Under the pieces are notes generated by a model that saw only the letters and a list, made by a program, of their open reading frames with translations, was not told the DNA's origin and ran no database searches. The position numbers and the translations under genes are program-made. Shown piece by piece: positions 1-6,408 of a stretch of 7,564 bases of DNA. The DNA is taken from positions 1 through 7,564 of the forward strand of contig JAFDDS010000024.1 of NCBI GenBank assembly GCA_019310745.1. The letters are read 5' to 3'. Each line of letters starts with the position of its first letter. Positions within the stretch are counted from its first letter, which is position 1. Origin of the DNA: Deltaproteobacteria bacterium (lineage in GTDB: Bacteria; Desulfobacterota; DSM-4660; Desulfatiglandales; B25-G16).

Positions 1-1
1 A

Positions 2-802
2 AGGCCTATCAGAAATATGAGTCTTGTTGGGAAAAATACCCTCTATTTTGGTCAGGGCATATCGGTCTCTCCCTTGCAATTAGCTATGGCCTTTGGGGCT
101 ATAGCTAATGGTGGGCATCTCATGAGGCCCTATATAGTAAAATCAATTGTGGATCAGAGAGGGGAAGCGATACAAAAGTTTTACCCCTTCATCATACGGG
201 ATGTCATATCACCTGAAACAGCTGAAAAGGTACGAGGTATACTTGAGGGCGTTGTCAGAAAAGATGGAACAGCTCCTAAAGCCGCAATAAAAAGATATTC
301 TGTGGCTGGCAAGACAGGAACCGCACAAAAGGTTGATCCGATGAAGAAAACCTATTCGAATAAAAAATTTGTGGCTATCTTCGGTGGTTTTACTCCTTCG
401 GATTCACCTGCTTTAGTGATTTTGGTTGCCCTTGATGAACCAAAAGGGATTCCATACGGAGGGATTGTAGCCGCTCCTGTTTTTAGTGATGTTGGTTGCT
501 GGACTCTTAACCACCTTAATGTAGCTCCATCATTCTCGCCTGCCGGATGGCGGTCAGGTCAACAGGATGTTTCGCCCCCTATTGAAAGAAAAGAAAAAAG
601 AGAAGTCCTGAGGCCTGATTTTCCTGGTTCAATACCTAATTTAATAGGGCTTGGGGTGAGAGATGTTTTAAAGAAAGCGAAACAATTAGGTTTGAGAGTG
701 GTTATTAAGGGCAGTGGTATGGTTGTGAAACAAGTTCCAAAGCCTGGTACACCGTTAAAAAAAGACAGGTCACTTACTGTCACATTTCAACCACCAGCAT
801 GA
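2..802 (+). CDS. ftsI: Septal peptidoglycan transpeptidase FtsI (PBP3), C-terminal part, with one PASTA domain
   Basis: This is the 3' end of the class B penicillin-binding protein that crosslinks septal peptidoglycan in the periplasm. The frame is open from base 2 with no stop, so the gene begins upstream. The ATG at 17 is an internal Met and not a start. Numbering from that Met, the transpeptidase signature FGQGISVSPLQLAMA is at residues 11-25. The KTG active-site triad lies in VAGKTGTAQK (KTG at 99-101, bases 311-319), and the typical end of the fold (YGGIVAAPVFSDV) is at 147-159. The SxxK and SxN motifs must lie upstream of the window. A proline- and charge-rich linker follows, then one PASTA domain at about 202-259 (GLGVRDVLKKAKQLG and KQVPKPGTPL). 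A single PASTA tail on FtsI is familiar from Desulfobacterota-like bacteria. The stop is 9 bases before murE and in the same frame. SpoVD-type PBPs share this layout, but the dcw context favours FtsI. Confidence 0.95.
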   Translation, partial: RPIRNMSLVGKNTLYFGQGISVSPLQLAMAFGAIANGGHLMRPYIVKSIVDQRGEAIQKFYPFIIRDVISPETAEKVRGILEGVVRKDGTAPKAAIKRYSVAGKTGTAQKVDPMKKTYSNKKFVAIFGGFTPSDSPALVILVALDEPKGIPYGGIVAAPVFSDVGCWTLNHLNVAPSFSPAGWRSGQQDVSPPIERKEKREVLRPDFPGSIPNLIGLGVRDVLKKAKQLGLRVVIKGSGMVVKQVPKPGTPLKKDRSLTVTFQPPA

Positions 803-814
803 AGGCGGAAAGTG
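801..814 (+). promoter_or_regulatory. Ribosome binding site and GTG start of murE
   Basis: GAAGG (801-805) overlaps the ftsI stop codon and lies 6 bases before GTG at 812, a normal Shine-Dalgarno spacing. It supports 812 as the murE start. A second in-frame GTG at 860 has only weak purine matches (GGA at 848-850) but gives a more family-like N-terminus, MRLDYLLNG. Confidence 0.6.
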
Positions 815-2362
815 CCTAAAGTTAAGAAGCAACGGACAACAGTCAACGGACAACGGACAGTGAGACTTGATTACCTATTAAATGGTCACCCTATCTTAAA
901 GCAACATGGAAATGAAGATTGTGAGATCAAAGGGCTGACAAGTGATTCTCGGGATGTCAAAAAGGGATATCTATTTGTTGCCGTGAAAGGGAGCAGTCAA
1001 GATGGCCATAAGTATCTGGCTGATGCGGTTCAGAGAGGTGCGTGTGCATTAGTAGTCGAAAATGTCGCAAATGTTGTTCCAAACGTAACTATTGTGAGGG
1101 TGCCTGATGCAAGGGCTGCACTTTCTGAGCTGGCTTCCAGGTTTTACAATTATCCATCTAAGGATATGAATTTAATAGGTATCACTGGCACTAACGGGAA
1201 AACAACCACAAGTTATGTTCTGGAGTCGATATTAAAAGAGGAAGGAAGGGATGTAGGGGTTATCGGAACTATCAATTATAGATATAAGGAAAAATCTTTT
1301 GATGCATCCTTAACAACACCTGAATCGAATGATCTGATGAAGATAATGGGTGAAATGAGAGATGCTGGCGTGACCGATATCATATTAGAGGTTTCATCCC
1401 ATTCTTTAGAACAGGGAAGGGTAAGGGGATTGAAGTGGTCACGGGCGCTATTTACAAATTTTTCGAGGGATCACCTTGATTACCACTCAACAATGGAAGA
1501 ATATTTTAAGGCAAAATCTTTACTCTTTTCTTCATTGGAGGAAGCAGGAGAAGGTCAAGTAAAGACAATAATCAATATGGATGACCCAAAGGGGAGGGTG
1601 TTAAAAAAAATAGCAAAGGCTTCGACTGTGAGTTATGGCCTTGGAGATAATTGTTTAGTAAGGGCTGCCGATATTCACTCCGGAGCAGAGGGCTTACATT
1701 TTAGATTGATGACACCAACTGGGGATATACCTATTACCTCTACCCTTTTTGGGCAGATGAATGTCTATAACATACTGGCGGCTGCAGCAGTTGCGTTTAG
1801 CCTTGATATAGATCTCAATACTATTTCAAGGGGCATACAAGGGCTTGCGTTTGTTCCTGGCAGACTTCAGCACGTTGAGAACAAACAAGGGCTTTCCATA
1901 TTTGTTGATTATGCCCACAGCACTGATGCCTTGAAAAAGGTCCTTCAAACAGTAAGACAGTTCACGAAAGGAAGACTGATCACTGTTTTTGGATGTGGGG
2001 GTGACAGAGATAAGGGCAAAAGGCCAGATATGGGGAGAGTAGCAGGCATGTATAGTGATTGTGCAATAATCACCTCAGATAATTCTCGGGGAGAGAGCCC
2101 GGCAAAGATTGCAGATGAAATTGAGACTGGAGTAAAAGAATCAGGATTAAAGAGGATTACATTAGATTTTTCATCTAGCGTAAGGGGCTATGAAATTATT
2201 TTGGATAGAAGAAAAGCAATCCATACTGCTGTCAAGATAGCTAACAAGGAAGGTGGAGACATTATCTTAATCGCTGGCAAAGGGCATGAACAGTATCAGA
2301 TTATTGGAAATAGAAAGAGATATTTTAATGATATTAAGGAGGTTGAGCTTGCAACCAGTTAG
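812..2362 (+). CDS. murE: UDP-MurNAc-L-Ala-D-Glu:diamino acid ligase MurE (probably meso-DAP adding)
   Basis: MurE is the cytoplasmic ATP-dependent ligase that adds the third stem residue, most likely meso-diaminopimelate, to UDP-MurNAc-L-Ala-D-Glu. The 516-residue product has all three Mur ligase domains. The UDP-binding N-terminal domain includes GLTSDSRDVKKGYLFVA (41-57). The ATP-binding P-loop TGTNGKTT is at 125-132. EVSSHSLEQGRV (193-204) and SRDHLDYH (218-225) follow, and the Lys of KAKSLLF (K235) matches the carbamylated Lys of E. coli MurE. The C-terminal domain has VDYAHSTDAL (365-374), FGCGGDRDKGKRP (393-405) and GKGHE (489-493). The diamino-acid specificity motif, usually DNPR, reads DNSR (423-426). 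The Asp, Asn and Arg are kept, so DAP is still the likely substrate. The first 16 residues are unlike the family and contain a heptamer repeat, so translation may really begin at GTG 860 (500 residues). murE lies 9 bases after ftsI. Confidence 0.97.
   Translation: MPKVKKQRTTVNGQRTVRLDYLLNGHPILKQHGNEDCEIKGLTSDSRDVKKGYLFVAVKGSSQDGHKYLADAVQRGACALVVENVANVVPNVTIVRVPDARAALSELASRFYNYPSKDMNLIGITGTNGKTTTSYVLESILKEEGRDVGVIGTINYRYKEKSFDASLTTPESNDLMKIMGEMRDAGVTDIILEVSSHSLEQGRVRGLKWSRALFTNFSRDHLDYHSTMEEYFKAKSLLFSSLEEAGEGQVKTIINMDDPKGRVLKKIAKASTVSYGLGDNCLVRAADIHSGAEGLHFRLMTPTGDIPITSTLFGQMNVYNILAAAAVAFSLDIDLNTISRGIQGLAFVPGRLQHVENKQGLSIFVDYAHSTDALKKVLQTVRQFTKGRLITVFGCGGDRDKGKRPDMGRVAGMYSDCAIITSDNSRGESPAKIADEIETGVKESGLKRITLDFSSSVRGYEIILDRRKAIHTAVKIANKEGGDIILIAGKGHEQYQIIGNRKRYFNDIKEVELATS
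830..857 (+). repeat. Four-copy heptanucleotide tandem repeat (CAACGGA) at the 5' end of murE
   Basis: Four uninterrupted 7-base units are visible: CAACGGA (830-836), CAACAGT (837-843), CAACGGA (844-850) and CAACGGA (851-857). A degenerate fifth unit, CAGTGAG, is at 858-864. Because 7 is not a multiple of 3, the units are read in successive phases and encode roughly QRTTVNGQRT. The array ends exactly where family-like MurE sequence begins (RLDYLLNG). It is either a short coding insertion or, if GTG 860 is the start, part of the leader. Confidence 0.85.
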
Positions 2363-2363
2363 G

Positions 2364-2518
2364 AGTTTTGTGGGTTTATCGTGTTTTTTTGAGTTTGCCT
2401 GCCTTGTTAAATCCCCCACAGGGCGTTCCCGATAAATCGGGAAATTTAACAGGGTGAATGTTGAAAACCTACGAACTTAAAAAACACAACAAACAACGTA
2501 AACACAACAAAAAGTAAG
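2364..2518. repeat. Nested inverted-repeat (palindromic) element and A/C-rich tail filling the murE-murF gap
   Basis: The 159-base gap between murE and murF holds a nearly symmetrical structure. The inner hairpin is TTCCCGA (2426-2432), loop TAAA, TCGGGAA (2437-2443), a perfect 7-bp stem. Around it, CCTTGTTAAAT (2402-2412) pairs with ATTTAACAGGG (2444-2454) over 11 bp with one G-U pair. CCCCCACAGGGCG is left unpaired on one side. Further out, a T-rich arm at 2381-2397 is an imperfect inverted copy of 2472-2487, centred on the same hairpin. The right end (2487-2518) is A/C-rich, with CAACAAA at 2487-2493 and 2505-2511 and CAACGTA at 2494-2500. No U-run follows the hairpin, so it is not a good Rho-independent terminator. 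It resembles a small dispersed palindromic repeat or MITE-like insertion, which is an inference from one copy. Confidence 0.6.
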
Positions 2519-2521
2519 AAA

Positions 2522-3949
2522 ATGGCCGCAAAATGGGGTGAAATAACCGTTAAGGAGGTATTGTCAGCAATCAATGGAAGGCAGATATCTGGCTCACCAA
2601 ATGAATTCGTTACGGGTCTTTCAATTGATTCAAGAAAAATGACTCCCGGGCACATTTTCTTGGCCCTCAAGGGAGAGAGATATGATGGCCATAATTTTTT
2701 AACCAATGCAATTAGTGCCGGAGCTATGGGCGTAATTGTGGAGTCTGACACCACTATATCTAAAAAGCTTTTCGATAATAATCTGGTTGTAATTAACGTC
2801 TCATCTACCCTCAAGGCCCTGGGTGATTTGGCATCATGGTGGCGGAAGCAGTGGGGAGGAAAGGTTATCGCCATAACCGGAAGTAATGGCAAAAGCACAA
2901 CAAAAGAAATGGCCGCCTCTATTCTATCTCTAAAGGCGAACACAGTGAAGACCCCTGGTAATTTCAATAACCTTATAGGCTTACCTTTGACGATTTTATT
3001 GCTACAAGAGCACCACAAATTGGCTGTTTTAGAGATGGGTATGAACAGGGCTGGTGAAATTGCAAGGCTCACCCAGATTGCTGACCCTGATATAGGACTG
3101 ATAACCAATGTAGCAAGAGCCCATTTAGAGGATTTGGGTGATTTACATGGTGTAATGAGAGCCAAAGGTGAACTCTTAGGAATGATGTCTAAGGAGTCGA
3201 CAGCAATTCTGAACGGAGATGATGGAGTATATGAACAGCTATCTCCAACATTTCAAGGGCAGATACTTACTTTTGGATTAGGCAAGACGAATCAGGTAAG
3301 GGCTGAAAAAATAAAAAAGATCGGAGACCGCGCCCAGGCCTTTAATATTTGCATAAAGGGCGAGAAAATACCTGTCAAAATAAATTATCCAGGTATCCAT
3401 AATGTCCTCAATGCATTAAGTGGAGCGGCTATCGCATTTTGCTTATCTTTATCAAACGAATTAATTACCCAGGGTTTAGAAAGTTTTAGGTCACTTAAGG
3501 GTCGTTTTCATTTTATAGATTTGAATGGTGGCATACGGATTATTGACGATACCTATAATGCAAACCCATCATCTCTCAGGGCGGCTCTGCAGACCATTAA
3601 AGGCTTGGTAGGGAAGAAACAGGGTTTGGTAATAGGGCTTGGAGAGATGATGGAATTAGGCAAAGAATCCTCCAAATACCATTTTGGTGCGGGTCAGCTG
3701 GTAGCTGATATGGGAGCAAGATATTTAGTTGTAATGGGTGAACATGGGCGAAATGTTATAGAAGGGGCATGTAAAGGGGGTATGGACAGAAAGCAGACAC
3801 ATATTGCAACTACTCATGCTGAGATGAGTGATTCAATAAAGGCACATATACAAAAGGGTGACATTCTTTTCATGAAGGGTTCAAGAAAAGTAGCCCTCGA
3901 TAAGGTGGTTGAGGCTGTGAGTGAATATTTTGGGCTAAGCAAGGGATAG
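2522..3949 (+). CDS. murF: UDP-MurNAc-tripeptide:D-Ala-D-Ala ligase MurF
   Basis: MurF is the cytoplasmic ligase that adds the D-Ala-D-Ala dipeptide, completing the UDP-MurNAc-pentapeptide that MraY uses. At 475 residues it is of usual length. The N-terminal domain has the family signature LSIDSRKMTPGHIFLALKG (33-51) and DGHNFL (55-60). The P-loop TGSNGKST is at 119-126, followed by TKEM. GNFNNLIGLPLTIL (146-159), LEMGMNRAGEI (170-180) and AHLEDLGD (200-207) mark the central domain. AKGE (214-217) sits where Mur ligases keep a conserved Lys. The C-terminal domain has IDDTYNANPSSLRAAL (341-356) and GLGEMMELG (372-380), and ends with FMKGSRKVALDKVVE (450-464). ATG 2522 is the only start in frame, because a stop (2462-2464) lies upstream with no start codon between. 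Its Shine-Dalgarno is weak (AAGTAAG). AAGGAGG at 2552-2558 is internal and too close to the TTG at 2561 to serve it well. murF ends 4 bases before mraY. Confidence 0.97.
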   Translation: MAAKWGEITVKEVLSAINGRQISGSPNEFVTGLSIDSRKMTPGHIFLALKGERYDGHNFLTNAISAGAMGVIVESDTTISKKLFDNNLVVINVSSTLKALGDLASWWRKQWGGKVIAITGSNGKSTTKEMAASILSLKANTVKTPGNFNNLIGLPLTILLLQEHHKLAVLEMGMNRAGEIARLTQIADPDIGLITNVARAHLEDLGDLHGVMRAKGELLGMMSKESTAILNGDDGVYEQLSPTFQGQILTFGLGKTNQVRAEKIKKIGDRAQAFNICIKGEKIPVKINYPGIHNVLNALSGAAIAFCLSLSNELITQGLESFRSLKGRFHFIDLNGGIRIIDDTYNANPSSLRAALQTIKGLVGKKQGLVIGLGEMMELGKESSKYHFGAGQLVADMGARYLVVMGEHGRNVIEGACKGGMDRKQTHIATTHAEMSDSIKAHIQKGDILFMKGSRKVALDKVVEAVSEYFGLSKG

Positions 3950-3953
3950 AAGA

Positions 3954-5033
3954 ATGCTCTATAAACTGATTTATATGTTTCATGCTGATTATTCCTTTCT
4001 GAATGTGTTTCGATATATAACATTCAGAACTATCTATGCAACCTTGACTGCGCTTATCCTTTCTTTACTTCTTGGATACTGGATCATTCCACGGTTAAGC
4101 AGGCTTCAGATTGGTCAGTATATCAGAGAGGATGGACCTCCAAACCATAAAAATAAAGTGGGAACACCAACCATGGGGGGATGCTTTATATTGATTTCAG
4201 TGTTTATATCTTCAATCCTTTGGATGGATCCAAAAAATATGTATGTCTGGCTGGTCTTACTTGTTACTTTTCTTTTTGGTGCTATTGGCTTTTTGGATGA
4301 TTATCTTAAGGTAACAAGAAAGAGCAGTAAGGGCTTAAGAGGGTGGTGTAAATTTTCCATGCAGGCCGGAATTGCCGCCCTTGTTGGAATAGCCCTTTAC
4401 AAGTACACTGGTTTTGATTCTAAGCTAAGTTTCCCCTTTATTAAGAGTTTTCTCCCTAACATTGGGATGTTTTACATTATTTTGATTATTTTAGTTGTTG
4501 TCGGTGCATCCAATGCAGTTAATCTCACCGATGGATTGGATGGTCTCGCTATAGGGCCGATCATTATCGCTTTCCTTAGTTTTCTTGTGTTTTCTTATCT
4601 TACTGGACACATAAAGATTGCCCAATACCTGCAGATTCCATATGTAAGTGGCGCAGGAGAACTTTCTGTGTTTTGCGGCGCTGTGGTAGGAGCAGGTATG
4701 GGGTTTTTATGGTACAACACCTATCCCGCTCAGATATTTATGGGAGACGCAGGCTCTCTTTCGTTGGGTGCTGCCTTAGGGATGATAGCAGTGATTAGTA
4801 AGCATGAAATAACACTTATCTTGGTTGGTGGCCTTTTTGTGGTTGAGGCCTTATCAGTAATTTTGCAAGTAAGTTTTTTTAAAATAACTGGTGGTAAGCG
4901 TGTATTCAAAATGGCCCCTCTACATCATCATTTTGAACTCAAAGGATGGCCAGAGCCGAAGGTGACCATTCGGTTCTGGATTATTGCGATTATGCTTGCT
5001 CTGCTTTCGATGAGCACACTCAAGTTAAGGTAA
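3954..5033 (+). CDS. mraY: Phospho-N-acetylmuramoyl-pentapeptide transferase MraY
   Basis: MraY is the inner-membrane enzyme that transfers phospho-MurNAc-pentapeptide from UDP to undecaprenyl phosphate, making lipid I and releasing UMP. The protein has 359 residues, the usual length, with about ten hydrophobic segments. The N-terminus (FLNVFRYITFRTI, 15-27) matches the family from residue 1, which supports ATG 3954. A Shine-Dalgarno AAGGGA (3941-3946) overlaps the end of murF with 7 bases of spacing. Family motifs appear in order: GTPTMGG (70-76), the catalytic Asp pair in LDDYLK (D115, D116), NLTDGLDGLA (190-199), the third conserved Asp in FMGDAGSL (D265), and APLHHHFE (321-328) with the conserved His cluster. 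All residues expected for Mg2+ and UDP-sugar binding are present. It lies 4 bases after murF and 4 bases before murD. Confidence 0.98.
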   Translation: MLYKLIYMFHADYSFLNVFRYITFRTIYATLTALILSLLLGYWIIPRLSRLQIGQYIREDGPPNHKNKVGTPTMGGCFILISVFISSILWMDPKNMYVWLVLLVTFLFGAIGFLDDYLKVTRKSSKGLRGWCKFSMQAGIAALVGIALYKYTGFDSKLSFPFIKSFLPNIGMFYIILIILVVVGASNAVNLTDGLDGLAIGPIIIAFLSFLVFSYLTGHIKIAQYLQIPYVSGAGELSVFCGAVVGAGMGFLWYNTYPAQIFMGDAGSLSLGAALGMIAVISKHEITLILVGGLFVVEALSVILQVSFFKITGGKRVFKMAPLHHHFELKGWPEPKVTIRFWIIAIMLALLSMSTLKLR

Positions 5034-5040
5034 ATAATTG
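5027..5040 (+). promoter_or_regulatory. Ribosome binding site and TTG start of murD
   Basis: AAGG (5027-5030) lies in the last codons of mraY, 7 bases before TTG at 5038. An in-frame TAA (5035-5037) stands immediately before the TTG, so no earlier start exists. The resulting N-terminus, MKIEKNVLVVGLGQSG, fits the family exactly. Confidence 0.8.
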
Positions 5041-6408
5041 AAAATTGAAAAAAATGTTCTGGTGGTAGGACTTGGTCAGAGTGGACTTGCAGCGGCTCAA
5101 TGGCTTGTGAGGCAAGGGCCTCAAGTGGCCGTGAGTGAAAAAAGAAAGAAGGCTGATTTTAATAAGGATGTTGTGGCTGATCTTTTGCGATCAGGAGTAA
5201 AACTTGAATTTGGTGGGCACAGGATAAAAACCTTTTTAGTGTCGGATTTAATTGTTGTAAGCCCTGGTATCTCACTTGATATCGAGCCACTTGCTCAGGC
5301 CAGGGATCAGGGAGTTCCCATAATAGGAGAGATAGAGCTTGCGAGTAGATATTTAAAAACACCATGTATAGCTGTAACTGGAACAAATGGTAAATCAACG
5401 GTTGTAAATTTAATAGGTGAGATGCTCCGTAAGGGGGGGAAACGCGTATTTGTTGGCGGAAATATTGGCAGACCACTTACGCAGTATATAGCTGGAGAAC
5501 AGGAGGTTGATTATGTGGTATTAGAGGTAAGCAGCTTTCAACTTGATACCACCCAAACCTTTTCCCCTCTCATGGCCCTGATTCTTAATATAAGCCCTGA
5601 CCATCTTGATAGATATGCAGATTATACCTCCTATGTTAGGTCTAAAGAGAGGGTATTTGCAAACCAAGGTCCGGAGCAGATCCTCATATTAAATGATGAT
5701 GATCCCTGGCTAAGAAAGGAGCAGCCCAAAAATGGACCTACAGTATATAGGTATGGATTGGAGAGTAAACCTGTGCGGATTGCAGCTTTAGAAAATGGTG
5801 GTATAGCGGCCAAACTTCCAGGGGAGGAGATGATTAAATTTCACTTGGAACAATTTTCATTGCCAGGAAACCATAATAGAACAAATTTGATGGCTGCAAT
5901 TATACCATGTTTAATCCTCAAGATACCTCCGGCTGCTATACAAGAGGTAATCGATCATTTTCAGGGGCTGCCCCATAGGATTGAGCGTGTAGATACTGTA
6001 CAAGGTATACCTTTTTATGATGATTCAAAAGCTACGAATATAGATGCAGCTATCAAATCTATTACCAGTTTTTCAAAACCAGTTGTCTTGATTGCTGGGG
6101 GCAGAGATAAGGGTAGCGATTATCATCAGTTTGTCGGGGCAGTGTCTGAAAAGGTAAAACGGGCTGTTTTACTAGGGGAGGCAAGTAATCTTTTATCAGA
6201 GGCGTTTGGCAATAAAATATCCTGGAACATGGCAAACAGTATGATTGATGCGGTATCTCTTGCATTTAATCAGGCTCAGAAAGGAGATGTGGTTCTCCTC
6301 GCACCAGCATGCGCCAGTTTTGACATGTTTAAAGACTTCAAGCACAGGGGAGAGGTTTTTAAAGAAGCGGTGAGGAGCTTAAAAAATGGTGTCAAAGAAA
6401 ACAGCTAA
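5038..6408 (+). CDS. murD: UDP-MurNAc-L-alanine:D-glutamate ligase MurD
   Basis: MurD is the cytoplasmic ATP-dependent ligase that adds D-glutamate to UDP-MurNAc-L-Ala, the step before MurE. The 456-residue product has a Rossmann-like N-terminus, VLVVGLGQSGLAAA (7-20), and VVSPGI (73-78). The P-loop TGTNGKST is at 114-121, followed by GGNIGRPL (140-147), EVSSFQLD (163-170) and NISPDHLDRY (184-193). K203 in RSKERVF aligns with the carbamylated Lys of E. coli MurD. LPGNHNRTNLMAA (275-287) starts the C-terminal region, with FYDDSKATNIDAA (326-338), LIAGGRDKGSDY (351-362) and LAPACASFDMFKDFKHRGE (421-439) after it. It uses a TTG start whose ribosome binding site is inside mraY. The last 23 bases overlap ftsW in another frame, so translation of the two is probably coupled. 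Confidence 0.97.
   Translation: MKIEKNVLVVGLGQSGLAAAQWLVRQGPQVAVSEKRKKADFNKDVVADLLRSGVKLEFGGHRIKTFLVSDLIVVSPGISLDIEPLAQARDQGVPIIGEIELASRYLKTPCIAVTGTNGKSTVVNLIGEMLRKGGKRVFVGGNIGRPLTQYIAGEQEVDYVVLEVSSFQLDTTQTFSPLMALILNISPDHLDRYADYTSYVRSKERVFANQGPEQILILNDDDPWLRKEQPKNGPTVYRYGLESKPVRIAALENGGIAAKLPGEEMIKFHLEQFSLPGNHNRTNLMAAIIPCLILKIPPAAIQEVIDHFQGLPHRIERVDTVQGIPFYDDSKATNIDAAIKSITSFSKPVVLIAGGRDKGSDYHQFVGAVSEKVKRAVLLGEASNLLSEAFGNKISWNMANSMIDAVSLAFNQAQKGDVVLLAPACASFDMFKDFKHRGEVFKEAVRSLKNGVKENS

Noticed and set aside
799..819. ATG overlapping the ftsI stop (ATGA), opening a six-codon frame
   Set aside because: It stops after six codons and is not in the murE frame. The better-supported start is GTG 812.
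2389..2412. Sigma-70-like promoter (TTGAGT ... TTAAAT) in the murE-murF gap
   Set aside because: The two boxes are only about 12 bases apart, too close for a standard promoter, and both lie in the inverted-repeat arms. No better pair was found.
2381..2443. Rho-independent terminator between murE and murF
   Set aside because: The perfect hairpin at 2426-2443 is followed by ATTTAACAGGG rather than a U-run, and the T7 tract at 2384-2390 has no stem just before it. On the other strand no T-run follows the hairpin either.
2446..3165. A 239-codon open frame on the - strand opposite murF
   Set aside because: It is antisense to a clearly recognisable murF, has no family motifs, and its C-terminal end is only the reverse of the A/C-rich tract. 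It is a chance shadow frame.
5159..5476. A 105-codon open frame on the - strand opposite murD
   Set aside because: It has no recognisable motif, is low-complexity (Leu/Gln-rich), and lies wholly inside a well-supported murD. The shorter - strand frames at 559-783, 3814-4023, 5631-5813, 6062-6265 and 7159-7392 were rejected for the same reason.
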